Origin: Zeus faber
Taxonomy: Eukaryota; Chordata; Actinopteri; Zeiformes; Zeidae
Assembly: GCA_960531495.1 (NCBI GenBank)
Contig: OY482859.1
Coordinates: 11,482,161-11,546,160 of the forward strand
Length of the DNA: 64,000 nucleotides
Direction: 5' to 3'
Every line of letters starts with the position of its first letter. Within the stretch, counting starts at the first letter, position 1. Positions 54,693 through 64,000 of the stretch are shown piece after piece. The notes below the pieces were generated by a model. It was given only the letters and a program-made list of their open reading frames with translations, was not told the origin of the DNA and ran no database searches. The translations under genes and the position numbers were made by a program.

Positions 54693-54889
54693 CCTTCTCC
54701 CATCCTCTCTTTTCCTTTCTTTTGACCTTTTCTATTTGTTTCCCTACCCCTCCTATTTCTTCCTCTCTCCTCTTCCTATCTTTTCGCCCCTTCTCCCCCT
54801 CTCCCCTCTCTCTCTCTCTCCTTCACCTCCATGCCTCAGTAGCCTGCAGCCTGTCTGTCCCAGTTGAACAGACTTGAGGGACTGGAGGG

Positions 54890-55215
54890 GCGGCGGGTGC
54901 AGCGGCTGACAATGACTTGTTACCATCTGTACGGCATCCATAAACATACTGCACTGCTCACACACACAATAGATCAAGATATAGTCACTGAAGGGCGTGT
55001 TTAGCGTGCGTGTGTGTGTGTGTGTGTGCACGTACCATGGCGGTAAAATGCCCCAGAGACCGGCTGCTGGTTGTATTATCATACTATTTAATGCAGTGGC
55101 GTTTGGGGTGAGGCGGCGGGGAGGCGCCCGGCTGGACCGCGGTCTATGATTAGCTCTATCGCAAAAAGACAATATCTGCTCGGATGCTGGCTGCTTAATT
55201 AAGCTTTTCCATTAG
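54890..55215. promoter_or_regulatory. Possible conserved non-coding element
   Basis: Unique sequence with GTATTATCATACTATTTAATGC, CTATGATTAGCTCTATCG and GGCTGCTTAATTAAGC, i.e. several homeobox or POU-type words. A short GT run interrupts it at 55009-55028. Confidence 0.3.
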
Positions 55216-55252
55216 GGATGGAGAGGGAGGGAGGGGGGGAGGGAGAGAGAGA

Positions 55253-55292
<40 letters not shown>

Positions 55293-56021
55293 CACTAGAA
55301 AGGAGGAGAGGTAAACAGAGTGGGTGAGACGGACAAACAGAAAACAGGGAGACGGTCGGTCAGGAGGCGGATGAAGAGAGAGAACACACACACGCGGGGG
55401 CAGGAGAACGAAGGGAAAAGCACTCAGCGCTCGCTAATGTATTAAAATGCTATCGGTGCTGTTCTGTGAGGAGGGGAGAGAGAAAGGCGTTCTTGGCAGG
55501 ACGAGAGGAGAGTGCAAGGTCATCGGAAAGCACCGAATGTAAGGGACGGACATAGTTGCATCATAATCACGATCAATATTTATTCTTAAAAGAAAAACAC
55601 GGAGGCGGAAGCGTGCAAGTGATGGACATGCACATCTGGCTCTGCTCTATTAAGTTTTACGTGCAAGGCGACGGCGGGGGTAGGCCTGTCTCCCGCCCGG
55701 CTCGGTTCTCGGGCTCAAGAGGAGGGTGTCGCTGGCGTTGTGTCGCACAGGAGGAGAAGCGAGTGATCTGCTCTCAGTTAGGTGGAAAACTCTGGGGAAG
55801 GGCAACGCTGCTCCAGCCCGAGGGCAGCACTGTCGCTCGGTCCGCTCCCAGAACGCCCCGAGACACTTCCGAGGCCGCACCAGCGCTGTAACATGGGCGC
55901 CGGAGTGTAGACACAGACTTTGTTTAGTTGTTTTTTTTGTTTTTTTTGTTGCCACAGAAACACACACGGTGGAGTGGAGCCTCCTGTTGCAGAGCGTGAA
56001 CCAAATAAAACATCCTCTCTC

Positions 56022-56065
<44 letters not shown>

Positions 56066-56075
56066 CCCGATTAAA
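55215..56075. repeat. Purine and CT tracts around a CpG-rich patch
   Basis: (GA)n at about 55225-55290, CpG-rich unique sequence at 55600-55890, T-rich with GTTTTTTTTG at 55928-55950, and (CT)n at about 56012-56063. The CpG patch may be promoter-like. No transcript structure is supported. Confidence 0.5.
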
Positions 56076-57560
56076 CGAGCGTCTGCCAGCCATCAAAGGC
56101 TGCAGCCGCAACTTTCCCAAGCATCTGACCGTTAAAAGGAAACAAGACAAGACAGGGTAAGGTAAAAGAAGGGGTTAACGGAGCGAGACCGAAACGCGGG
56201 AACAACATCGGCGCCATCTCTTTCGCTCTTTCATCCTCGGCTGAGGAGGACCAAAGGAAACAGGGGATGCTCGCAAACTCAGCGCCGCGCAGAGTCAAAC
56301 CTTTGTGAGCAAATCCTGCGCGTGCGTGTGTGCGTGCGTGCGTGCGCGCGTGTGTGTGTGATTGTGTGTGCTTGTGTGCGCTTGTGTGCGCTTGAGGATG
56401 CCGTCAAGATGGAGAGACACTTCCATCCCCTTTTCCTTCCCTCCCTTCGCTGGCTGGGGCTCAGTGGCTGTTTGATTTAGGCTGTGCAGATGGGAGCCTG
56501 CCCGTTGAGTGTCAAGTGGGGGATTGTGTAGACATGGTGTCAGAGTAGGGTGGAGAATACATTGCGGTGATTTAGGGAGCGAAGGGTCAGACGGATAGAC
56601 AGGCCGGCCACGGTTACGTGATTATAGAGAATGGAGGAGGAGGAGGAGGAGGAGGAGGCGTGGGAGGGGCGGAGGGCAATGCGGAGATGAAATGAGACAT
56701 GCAGGGAAAAGACATAAAGGGAAGAGGGGTTGGTTTAAAAGACAGCAGGGTGTGGCAGTGCGGAGATGGAGAACAGGTAGCGGCGGCTCCGGAGCGCGGC
56801 GGTGGTGGTGGTGGTGGAGGGGGACTGTCGGCGCAGTGAACTCTGAACCACGTTAGCGCGCTGCTCTGCACTCCACGCCCGGCGCTCGCATCTCAGACGC
56901 CTCGGCGGGGGGAGGGGAGGGGGGGGGACCTGCCATCCAGGGTGATCCTTTCCTTCCTCATCTCCGTCTCACTTCTCTCCTCTCCCAACCGGGCGTTTCT
57001 CTGCGCCCACGTGTCACGTTCGCGGTGATCAAAAGAAGCCGCTCCCGGGCCTTAAACGAAATAATGACTGCACTGTTTCCTTTTAGACTTCCCGGAAAGA
57101 AGCCCCGAGACCGAGACCTGAACGCAATTATGCAGCTGAACCTGCGATCCCAAAGAGGGCGGCTCAAATAAAGGCTTCTGATATGAAAAGATTAAGTGGA
57201 TTTGACCGAGTAAACTACGTCTCACCGATCTCAGAGAAGATTGTGGAGACCATGGAGAAACGGCAGATTTCCCTTGGGAAGCTGATTTGTTACTGGCTGT
57301 TTAAAAACGGCAAAAGTTGAACCAACATGGCAGGAAATATGGAGAACACAGGTGGTGCAAGGAGATCCTCCTAAATACTATATTTCTGCTCTTTCACTCT
57401 TCATGTCATCAGCGTGATTGAAAATGAACATCCCTTGAACATCCTCATTTTAGTTTTGTTTTGTTTATTTGGAAATAAAAAAAAAAGCACCAGGAAATAA
57501 ACTAAAGATGAGTAAGAAGTGAAATGAGAGGGAAACAAAAAAAAGAAGAAGAGGTCGCAT
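56075..57560. other. Intergenic, GC- and purine-rich, no gene found
   Basis: Contains GTGCGTGCGTGC-type alternating purine-pyrimidine DNA at about 56318-56395, a GGA-repeat at 56632-56660, a GGTGGTGGTGG run at about 56800-56820 and G-rich 56905-56930. No exon with conserved-looking coding is visible. Confidence 0.45.
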
Positions 57561-58346
57561 GATGAGAAACTTGTGGCTTTTGCAGCCGCTAAATCTGCAC
57601 AAATAATACAAAAGGAAACAATGTGATTCTCAAAGCACCTGCAAAAAGTGAAATGCACCCCTCACTGCACCGCCGAGCAAATAGCGTCTTGGTGCTCCGG
57701 TGCTATTTGCACCTCTTTAAATGAGATATTATGAATACATTTGGTGCAAAATTGACCCCTTTCTATGTAAATTACCCTCATTGGAAAAAAAAAAGGTCCA
57801 ATTCACAAACACCAGCATCAATAAAGGGACAAGCAGCGGTAACTGAAGCACACTTATAAGGGGTGTCCTGTTTGAGAAACTTGTGAGGCATTATGTGATG
57901 TATTTTCTTTTGTCCGTCTTCCTTTACAGTGAAGGTGTGCGTTCGAAAACGCCAACGGCGCTCACAGACTGCGATGTTGAATCCCAAATACGGTTTCTCT
58001 CCGTCACGTCTGAATTCCTTGCCTGAAGTTTCAAAGAAATGCCTCCGCACCTCTTCGGTCAGAGCTTGTAGCTCGCGGTCTGAAGATGTCATTATTCTCC
58101 GTCTCTCTGCCGTCGTCCTGCCGCTATTATACGCATTGCAACACTGATAATTGCAATCAGGCACAAAAACAAGGGCAAATCGCACTCAGCTGCAAAAACT
58201 TTATGGGCGTGTTTGCGCTGCCTTATCGTTAGAGCAGTGTCTTTTGTGAATCGGACCTTGAGACGGGGTGGAGGGCGGTTGCAAGAGATGCGCAATTCAT
58301 GGGGCTATCGCCGGCCGCGGTCCGCTCTTTGTGAATTTCGCCCCTC
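57560..58346. mobile_element. Truncated DNA element related to the nested element at 15294-16241
   Basis: Blocks match the huwe1 intron copy in order: GCCGCTAAATCTGCACAAAT, GTGCTATTTGCACCTC, GGTCCAATTCACAAACACCA, CACTTATAAGGGGTGTC and the right end GAATTTCGCCCC at 58335-58346. The left terminus GGGGCGAATTC is missing. The - strand has a 135-codon open frame (57778-58185) including TSSDRELQALTEEVRRHFFE, possibly a remnant of an element-encoded helix-rich protein. I do not recognise it. Confidence 0.6.
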
Positions 58347-58659
58347 AGCGCCTGACCTTTTCCCTGGTCGTGTCGAGGCCTATTCTTCTCCTTTTGCCGC
58401 CACGCTGACAAAACCACGTCTTTGTCTGAGGCGAGCGGGAGAATCCCCCCCCTCCCGTCACTGCTGTGACCACCAGACAGCTCCGTCAAAGAAGCTTTAT
58501 TGGCCAAATCAATGACTAAAATTAGACTCAATTGGCTCTCTGTGCTGTATGGTTCCAGCAGGCAATTCATCCGAGCTTCCATGAAGAGCTCTCTTCACTG
58601 TTGGGAAAGTGGGCGCGTGCGGGCTCCTTTAAAGGGCAACAAAAAGGATAAGTTGAAGT

Positions 58660-58760
58660 TATTTAACTTCACGTCATTCAGCAAAGGCTTTTGTCCAAAG
58701 CGACTTACAATAAGTACGTTTGTCATCAACAGCAGATCAGGGCAGCTTGGGTGTAACCGG
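58660..58760. repeat. Fragment of a common teleost repeat
   Basis: GGCTTTTGTCCAAAGCGACTTACAATAAG is a motif seen in many copies in fish genomes. A related word occurs in the huwe1 intron near 12348. Confidence 0.6.
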
Positions 58761-59146
58761 AAGGGATTCAGTTTGCAGCAAAAGAAAATTTGAATGATAA
58801 ATGGATTAGAATTTAGTCTGAAATAGTGATGCCTGCAACTCAAGTTGAAATGAGAGAGCAGAAAATTGACTTGGCTTCCATAAAAATGAAAGAAATCTTG
58901 TGGTCTCGCTGTGGTTGGAACAAAATAATTTGAATAATTTTAAATATTGTTTGACAACCCATAACTTATGCCATTATTGTTATTGCATTGACCTCACGAT
59001 AACAGTGGGTGAGGAAGTTTTGAATTGTCACCTGACCTGTGTGATACAGAATGTGGCTTTGGGTGGAAAGGTTCCCACTGAAATGGTCTCTTGCTTGAGA
59101 ACCTCTCTGCTCCATTCGGCAGCAAAGGGAGCGTTCCGTTCTGTTG

Positions 59147-59911
59147 CTGGTGTGGTTGTGTTGTGTTGCTGTGTGGTTGTGTTCTGTGTTGCTGTGTGGT
59201 TGTGTTGTGTTGCTGTGTGGTTGTGCTGTGTGTTGTGTTGCTGTGGTTGTGCTGTGTTGCTGATTGATTGTGTTATGTTGCTGTGTGGTTGTGTTGTGTT
59301 GCTGTTTGATTGTGTTGTGTTTCTGTGTGGTTGTGTTGTGTTGCTGTTTGATTGTGTTGTGTTGCTGTGTGGTTGTGTTGTGTTGCTGTTTTGTTGTGTT
59401 GTGTTGCTGTGTGTGGTTGTGTTGTGTGCTGCTGAGTGATTGTGTTGCTGGTGTGGTTGTGTTGTGTTGCTGTGTGTGATTGTGCTGTGTTGCTGTGTGG
59501 TTGTGTTGCTCGTGTGGTTGTGTTGTGTAGCTGTGTGGTTGTGTTGTGTTGCTGTGTGTGGTTGTGTTGTGTTGCTGTGTGGTTGTGTTGCTGTGTGGTT
59601 GTGTTGCGCTGCTGTGTGGTTGTGTTGCTGTGGGGTTGTGTTGCGTTGCTGTGTGGTTGTGTTGCATTGCTGTGTGTGGTTTTGTTGTGTTGCTGTGTGT
59701 GGTTGTGTTGTGTTGCTGTGTGGTTGTGTTGCTGTGTGGTTGTGTTGCGCTGCTGTGTGGTTGTGTTGCTGTGTGGTTGTGTTGCTGTGTGGTTGTGTTG
59801 CGTTGTTGTGGGGTTGTGTTGCATTGCTGTGTGTGGTTGTGTTGTGTTGCTGTGTGGTTGTGTTGCTGTGTGGTTGTGTTGCGTTGCTGTGCTGTTGCGT
59901 TGTGTCAGAGT
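59147..59911. repeat. 18-bp minisatellite array, about 0.77 kb
   Basis: The unit is close to GTTGCTGTGTGGTTGTGT with T/C variants and occasional deletions. Since the unit is a multiple of three and lacks stops, long frames stay open on both strands (Val-Val-Leu-Cys-Cys type on +, Thr-Gln-Gln-His-Asn type on -). These are not genes. Confidence 0.95.
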
Positions 59912-61150
59912 AAGACACAGTGGACCGGGAGAGAGCACGGGGGCTTTTTGATTCCTGTGGCAACCACAGCCGTGCTCCACTGCATGTTGGGAAGCATAGA
60001 AGGCGGCCGGACCTGCCAAGAACGAGCCCAGCACGCCGGCCTGCCAAGGGAAAAAACGGGAAAATCAATCAAGGTCACTCAGAAGGAAACCCACCCCCTG
60101 GAATGACATTACAGCAGGGGGGTTACAATGGAACGCGACGGAACAACGGAATACAGGAAAGCAGCACTAATCAGGTATCACGGCTTCGCCACTAGAAGGT
60201 GTTGCATATCAGGCTCTTTGGGATTAAAGGAGGCTTTCAAAGCCTGGCACATTAGACGCTACGCGCTTTACCGTACACGATCTTACTGAGGTTGACACCG
60301 GAGCGTTTGTCTCGCTCGTTTCAGGGAGGGGCCCTCGCGGAAAAATCAGCCATCTGCTCCGTGCGATTACAGTGAGAATGTGCATGAACAAGGGAGCAAA
60401 ACTGATGACAAGAGGGACGTAAATAGTCTCGCCTAATGAGAAGGAAACAGCCAGTGTTAGTTCAGGTCGTTCCTCCGAAAACCGACAACCTTCCGAGCGA
60501 TGATTAAAAAAAAACAAACATCTTACCGCAGGAGCCGAAGTTGAAGAGAGTCGATCGGTACAAATACCTGCAAAGTGGAAAAAGGTCTTCGCCGACAAAT
60601 TGACCTTTGGGTTCATTGAGCGTGTTCCAAAATGAAGTCAATGCCATTTTTTTTTCCTAAATAAACTCGAGAGACAGAATCGGAATCAGCCGGCCCTCGA
60701 TGCATTTAACCGCCGCTTCGCCGAGTCGGTGCTGACCTTCACGTTAACAGCTCGGCACGTGTGGCTTTCTCAACAACGTCCGGGAGATTACACTGGAGAG
60801 GGCGATTTTGTGAAAAACAGCAAAGAACTGTCAAGGAAGTTTATGAGAAGCGGCCAAGAGGGAAAGGAGAACGCTTGAAGGGTCATCCAACGCATTCCTA
60901 AATTAGCGCTTTAAGCTTCGGTGGTCGGGGTGAAGGTTGAGGTCTGTCGCTGAGGCTGTGAAATAACCGAGAACAAAAAATGCCTGCAGTACTTTTTTTC
61001 TACTTTTCGTTGGGAAAATAGTTATTCTGTTCTATGTGAACCACGGGGAGACAAGGAGTTCACATTCAGTTCACAAAATGTTCCCCAGCACTCAGGAGTG
61101 CCTTTTCCCCAATTTTCATCTTTCGTAGACTTTTTGTTTTCATAGATTAC
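59912..61150. other. Intergenic, no gene found
   Basis: Unique sequence with GC-rich patches at 59920-60060 and 60660-60800. No repeat family, RNA or exon pair can be supported. Confidence 0.45.
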
Positions 61151-61154
61151 GACT

Positions 61155-61412
61155 AGGAAGTAGAGCAGATGGATGGCTGGACGGCTGGCTGGATGGGTGG
61201 ATGGATGGCCTGATGGATGGCTTTCTGGATGGATGGCTGGATGGATGGATGGATGGATGGATGGATAGATGGATGGATGGATGGATGGATAGGTAGATGG
61301 CTGGATGGCTGGATGGATGGATGGATGGATAGCTGGATGGATGGATGGCTGGATGGCTGAATGGATGGATGGATGGATGGATGCATGCATGCATGCATGG
61401 ATGGATGGATGG
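61155..61412. repeat. (GGAT)n / (GGCT) compound tetranucleotide array
   Basis: Mostly GGAT with interspersed GGCT and GCAT units, e.g. ATGCATGCATGCATGC near 61381. Open frames in it are repeat artefacts. Confidence 0.95.
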
Positions 61413-61819
61413 AAACAACGGCCGTCTGGAGGAGAGACAAGCTTGTCGTCACGGCTCAGCGAGGCGTCCGTCAGCTCGCTGAATCGGGAACGACTACTTG
61501 ACATTGAACGTCAGGCACGGAGCCCCCGCCGCTGCCGCCACCGCCGCCGCCGCCTCGCGTGCGGAGGAGATTCCAGCTCCCAGTTTTGGAGTTTGATGGG
61601 GTTGTCAATGTGGTCGCCGCGTCGCATGAAGTGGGTTTATCTGCGCGTATTGATTCTGGTTTTGTTTCACTTAGCCTACCGCACCGTTCCCCCCACTTCA
61701 CATGAATCAGGGCGTAACTGCAGCCGACGGTCGCTCTGGCGCGGGATGGAGCGACGCGGGAGTGGAGGGTAAACGCACTGACGCTATTTGTGTCGTCGTC
61801 GCCGCCGCCGTCTCCGCGG

Positions 61820-61990
61820 TGTTGCCAGCAGCTGTTTTATCTACTGTGTCAGCCATGATATATTAATTAGGCCTGGATTACGAGGAGTGGGAGGGGATCA
61901 GGTCTGGAGTGGGTTGTAATCCCTATACACCAGCCTTAATTTAATCTCACCTACTGTGCCATCCCATTACACACTACGCCCACCGCAAAC
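61820..61990. promoter_or_regulatory. Possible conserved non-coding element
   Basis: Unique block with GATATATTAATTAGGCCTGG, GGGTTGTAATCCC and CCTTAATTTAATCTC. TAAT cores are dense and two GTAATCC/GGATTA-type bicoid-class sites are present. Confidence 0.35.
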
Positions 61991-62579
61991 ACACACACAC
62001 AAACACACGCACACGCGCACACGGTGTGGAATGGGAGGAGGGAGGGCGGGGGTGGCAGGTTAAAAGAGTGTGACGCGGGACAATAGGCATGAAGAGGAGA
62101 AGCGAAAAAGGGGAGAATGGAGAGTGAAGAGGAAAGCCGAATTGATTTGAGGCAGTAGGAGAGAATCACAAGTAGCGGGAGAGAAATTGAAAGGCGAGGG
62201 ATAAAGACGGGCGCCATGGCGACGGAAAATAGAAGGAGAGTCGGCGATAGAAAAATGAATTCAAATTCAATAGTCATTGCGTAACACCCTATTCTATGCT
62301 TTTCTTTTTGGGATGGACGTCGAAATTGATGGAGTGATTTATTTTTATTTATTTTGCCGTCTGGGAGCTTTTTGTGCGTGGAGGTTGAGGAGGTGCTTGA
62401 GGTACCATCATTGACATACCAACCTCCTGCCTTTTAAAGCTGTCGCTTGTTGTCAGGGGGCAGCTTACAGTTTAAATAATGGCATTTTAATTATGGCATT
62501 GGTCGGTTCGCGCCGTATTTCATTCTTGTTGTCCGTCGTTAAATTCAGTTTTCCTGTTCGGGTTGCACTCATAATGACC

Positions 62580-62740
62580 TGATCCTGCATGACGTGTATG
62601 ATGTCATATGACTGTATGACGTCTTCTGTATTATTGCATTATCGACAAACTAATGAAAAACTCCATTGCCCTCTCTCTCCAAAATGACTTTCAAATGAGA
62701 TAATTCAATTGGATGAGACGTCTTCACACAGACGTCTCAA
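62580..62740. promoter_or_regulatory. Cluster of CRE/ATF-like sites and a perfect inverted repeat
   Basis: TGACGT occurs near 62590 and 62617, with TGATGTCAT between. A perfect 10-bp inverted repeat (TGAGACGTCT at 62714-62723, inverted at 62730-62739) contains ACGTC again. No transcript is attached to it. Confidence 0.4.
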
Positions 62741-63089
62741 AGACCTTTGTGCCGCGTCGCAATGTCGTGTTTTCGGCGCGTTTCGTACCTTACGTCCTTT
62801 CTGACCGCCCGCTTCACGCGCACGCGGGTCGAGGTTTCCTCGACGTGGACGGTTTCGTCGGCCCTCGTATGATTTATAGACTTTCAGCAGTTTGTTTGCA
62901 TTTCCGTCAGCTGCTCGGTGCTCAGCGACTTGAACCGCAGCCGCAGACTCCGACGGAGTCAGCGCTGGAATAATGAGACTCTGTATCTGGATGTATCGCC
63001 CTCTCTGTACATGAGGCCTCACGCTCTGTTGCGCAGCAGGAACAACGGACCTACAACAACCACTTTGTGTTCAGACTTTCGTAAAGGTG

Positions 63090-63166
63090 TGGTTTTTTTT
63101 TTTTTTTTTTTTTTCTTGTTTTTTTTCCACTTTTTCTTCTTCAGCTCTTTTTCATATAAACGCACG

Positions 63167-63220
<54 letters not shown>
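63090..63220. repeat. T-tract followed by (CA)n
   Basis: T runs at 63090-63126 and a CA run at about 63170-63219. Confidence 0.93.
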
Positions 63221-63223
<3 letters not shown>

Positions 63224-63289
63224 TTTACTTCCATATCCTCACTATTTGAACCCATTTCCGCTTCCATGGGGTCAAAAAAAGTTATTACG

Positions 63290-63960
63290 GACCTGCGGGT
63301 GAGGGGCGGAGGGGAGGAAGAGAGGAATGAATGAAATTAGGGGAAATCGATGAGGAGCGGGTGGGGTGGAAGGAGCGCGGGGTTGAATGCAGCATAGGAG
63401 AAGAGAGGAGCCATTCCCCAAGAGGAAATACACGAGAGGAGGGAAAAGACGCTATAGATTGATTAAGGGGGGAGAGCAGCTGTTCAATGGCGGAGGACGA
63501 GAAAGAAGGGAGAGGTGGAAGACGAAAAAAGGCGTATAGAGAGAGGGGGGGAGGGTGAGAGAGGAGAGAAAGAATAGGGTGCGGGTACTGTTAATGAGCC
63601 TAATAAGGTAATTATACACATAAGGCCTTCACCCTCCGGGCCGATCGCATTTGGAAGGGGAAAGAGGGGCAGATATGGAATGGGGGATGAAAGAAAAGAG
63701 ACAAAACAAACCAAAAAAACAAAAACAAAGAAGCGATGGAGATCAATTTGTTTTAAGCTTTTTTATGACGCCGGTCGTACCATGAGGATGTGATCCGGTC
63801 GGACAGAAGTGTTGCAGCGGAGGAGAAAAGGCAAAAAATGGAAGCAAAGCTTGGAGACAACATAGGAGGAGGAAGGCTGGATCCGAAGGAGGAAGGGAGG
63901 GAGGGAGGGAGGGAGAGAGGGAGATAGAGAGAGAGAAAACATCCTGTGGCGACTAAAATG
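63290..63960. repeat. Polypurine-rich region
   Basis: The + strand is strongly G/A-biased (GAGGGGAGG, GGGAGGGAGGGAGGG, GAGAGAGAG). It has no splice-bounded coding segment. Confidence 0.6.
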
Positions 63961-64000
63961 TCACTGTTTGCTAAGGCAGCTGCACACCTGCAATGCCACA

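Noticed and set aside
54064-54867. 267-codon frame with Arg-Glu repeats and Cys-Val repeats
   Set aside because: It passes through (GA)n, (GT)n and (CT)n tracts. It is low complexity only.
59436-59951. 171-codon + strand frame rich in Val, Leu and Cys
   Set aside because: Same minisatellite read on the other strand. The membrane-like composition is a repeat artefact.
59028-60068. 346-codon open frame on the - strand
   Set aside because: It is made of Thr-Gln-Gln-His-Asn repeats from the 18-bp minisatellite and has no domain or splice support.
60987-61504. Frame of Ile-His-Pro-Ser repeats on the - strand
   Set aside because: Translation of the GGAT tetranucleotide array.

Overview
This window is vertebrate nuclear DNA from a bony fish, probably a percomorph teleost. 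It has short GT-AG introns, very dense (CA/GT)n and (CT/GA)n microsatellites, teleost-type interspersed repeats (a tRNA-derived SINE and several terminal-inverted-repeat elements), and let-7 microRNAs of fish type. No bacterial or viral genes were seen.

Positions 77-43244 (+ strand) hold almost all of huwe1, the giant HECT-type E3 ubiquitin ligase (also called MULE, ARF-BP1, UREB1). I placed 77 coding exons. Every junction is GT-AG and every phase fits. The exons sum to 13,302 nt, or 4,433 codons plus stop, with no frameshift or premature stop. Only about 117 N-terminal residues lie upstream of the window, judged by the human protein. In order the exons encode the armadillo-like DUF908/DUF913 region, UBA, UIM, WWE, the BH3 motif, a long acidic and disordered middle, the UBM/DUF4414 repeats and the HECT domain. 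One intron (28405-29236) carries two let-7 family hairpins, matching the intronic let-7f-2/mir-98 pair of mammalian HUWE1. A 3'UTR of about 0.8 kb with an AATAAA signal follows the stop.

Positions 44.1-64.0 kb contain no gene I can name. They hold low-complexity DNA (a 1.85 kb TTACC-type satellite at 49.0-50.86 kb, a 0.77 kb 18-bp minisatellite at 59.15-59.91 kb, a GGAT tract at 61.2 kb, many polypurine tracts), GC-rich promoter-like patches, unique homeobox-motif-rich blocks that look like conserved non-coding elements, and a few exon-like segments. The best exon is 51590-51828, which carries an ATG and a clean donor. A 33-nt phase-compatible segment lies at 53991-54023, and a CCAAT/GC-box promoter with a donor-ended leader exon lies at 52.74-52.94 kb. 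I read this as the spread-out 5' end of a + strand regulatory or neuronal-type gene whose body lies beyond 64 kb. This is inference.

The most interesting points are the intronic let-7 pair, three huwe1 3' splice sites whose pyrimidine tract is replaced by UG repeats, the catalytic cysteine codon split by the last intron, a 90-nt fully open in-frame intron in the acidic domain, nested transposon remnants shared between huwe1 introns and the intergenic region, and the possible undescribed transcript at 51.6-54.0 kb. I saw no convincing wholly new biological system.
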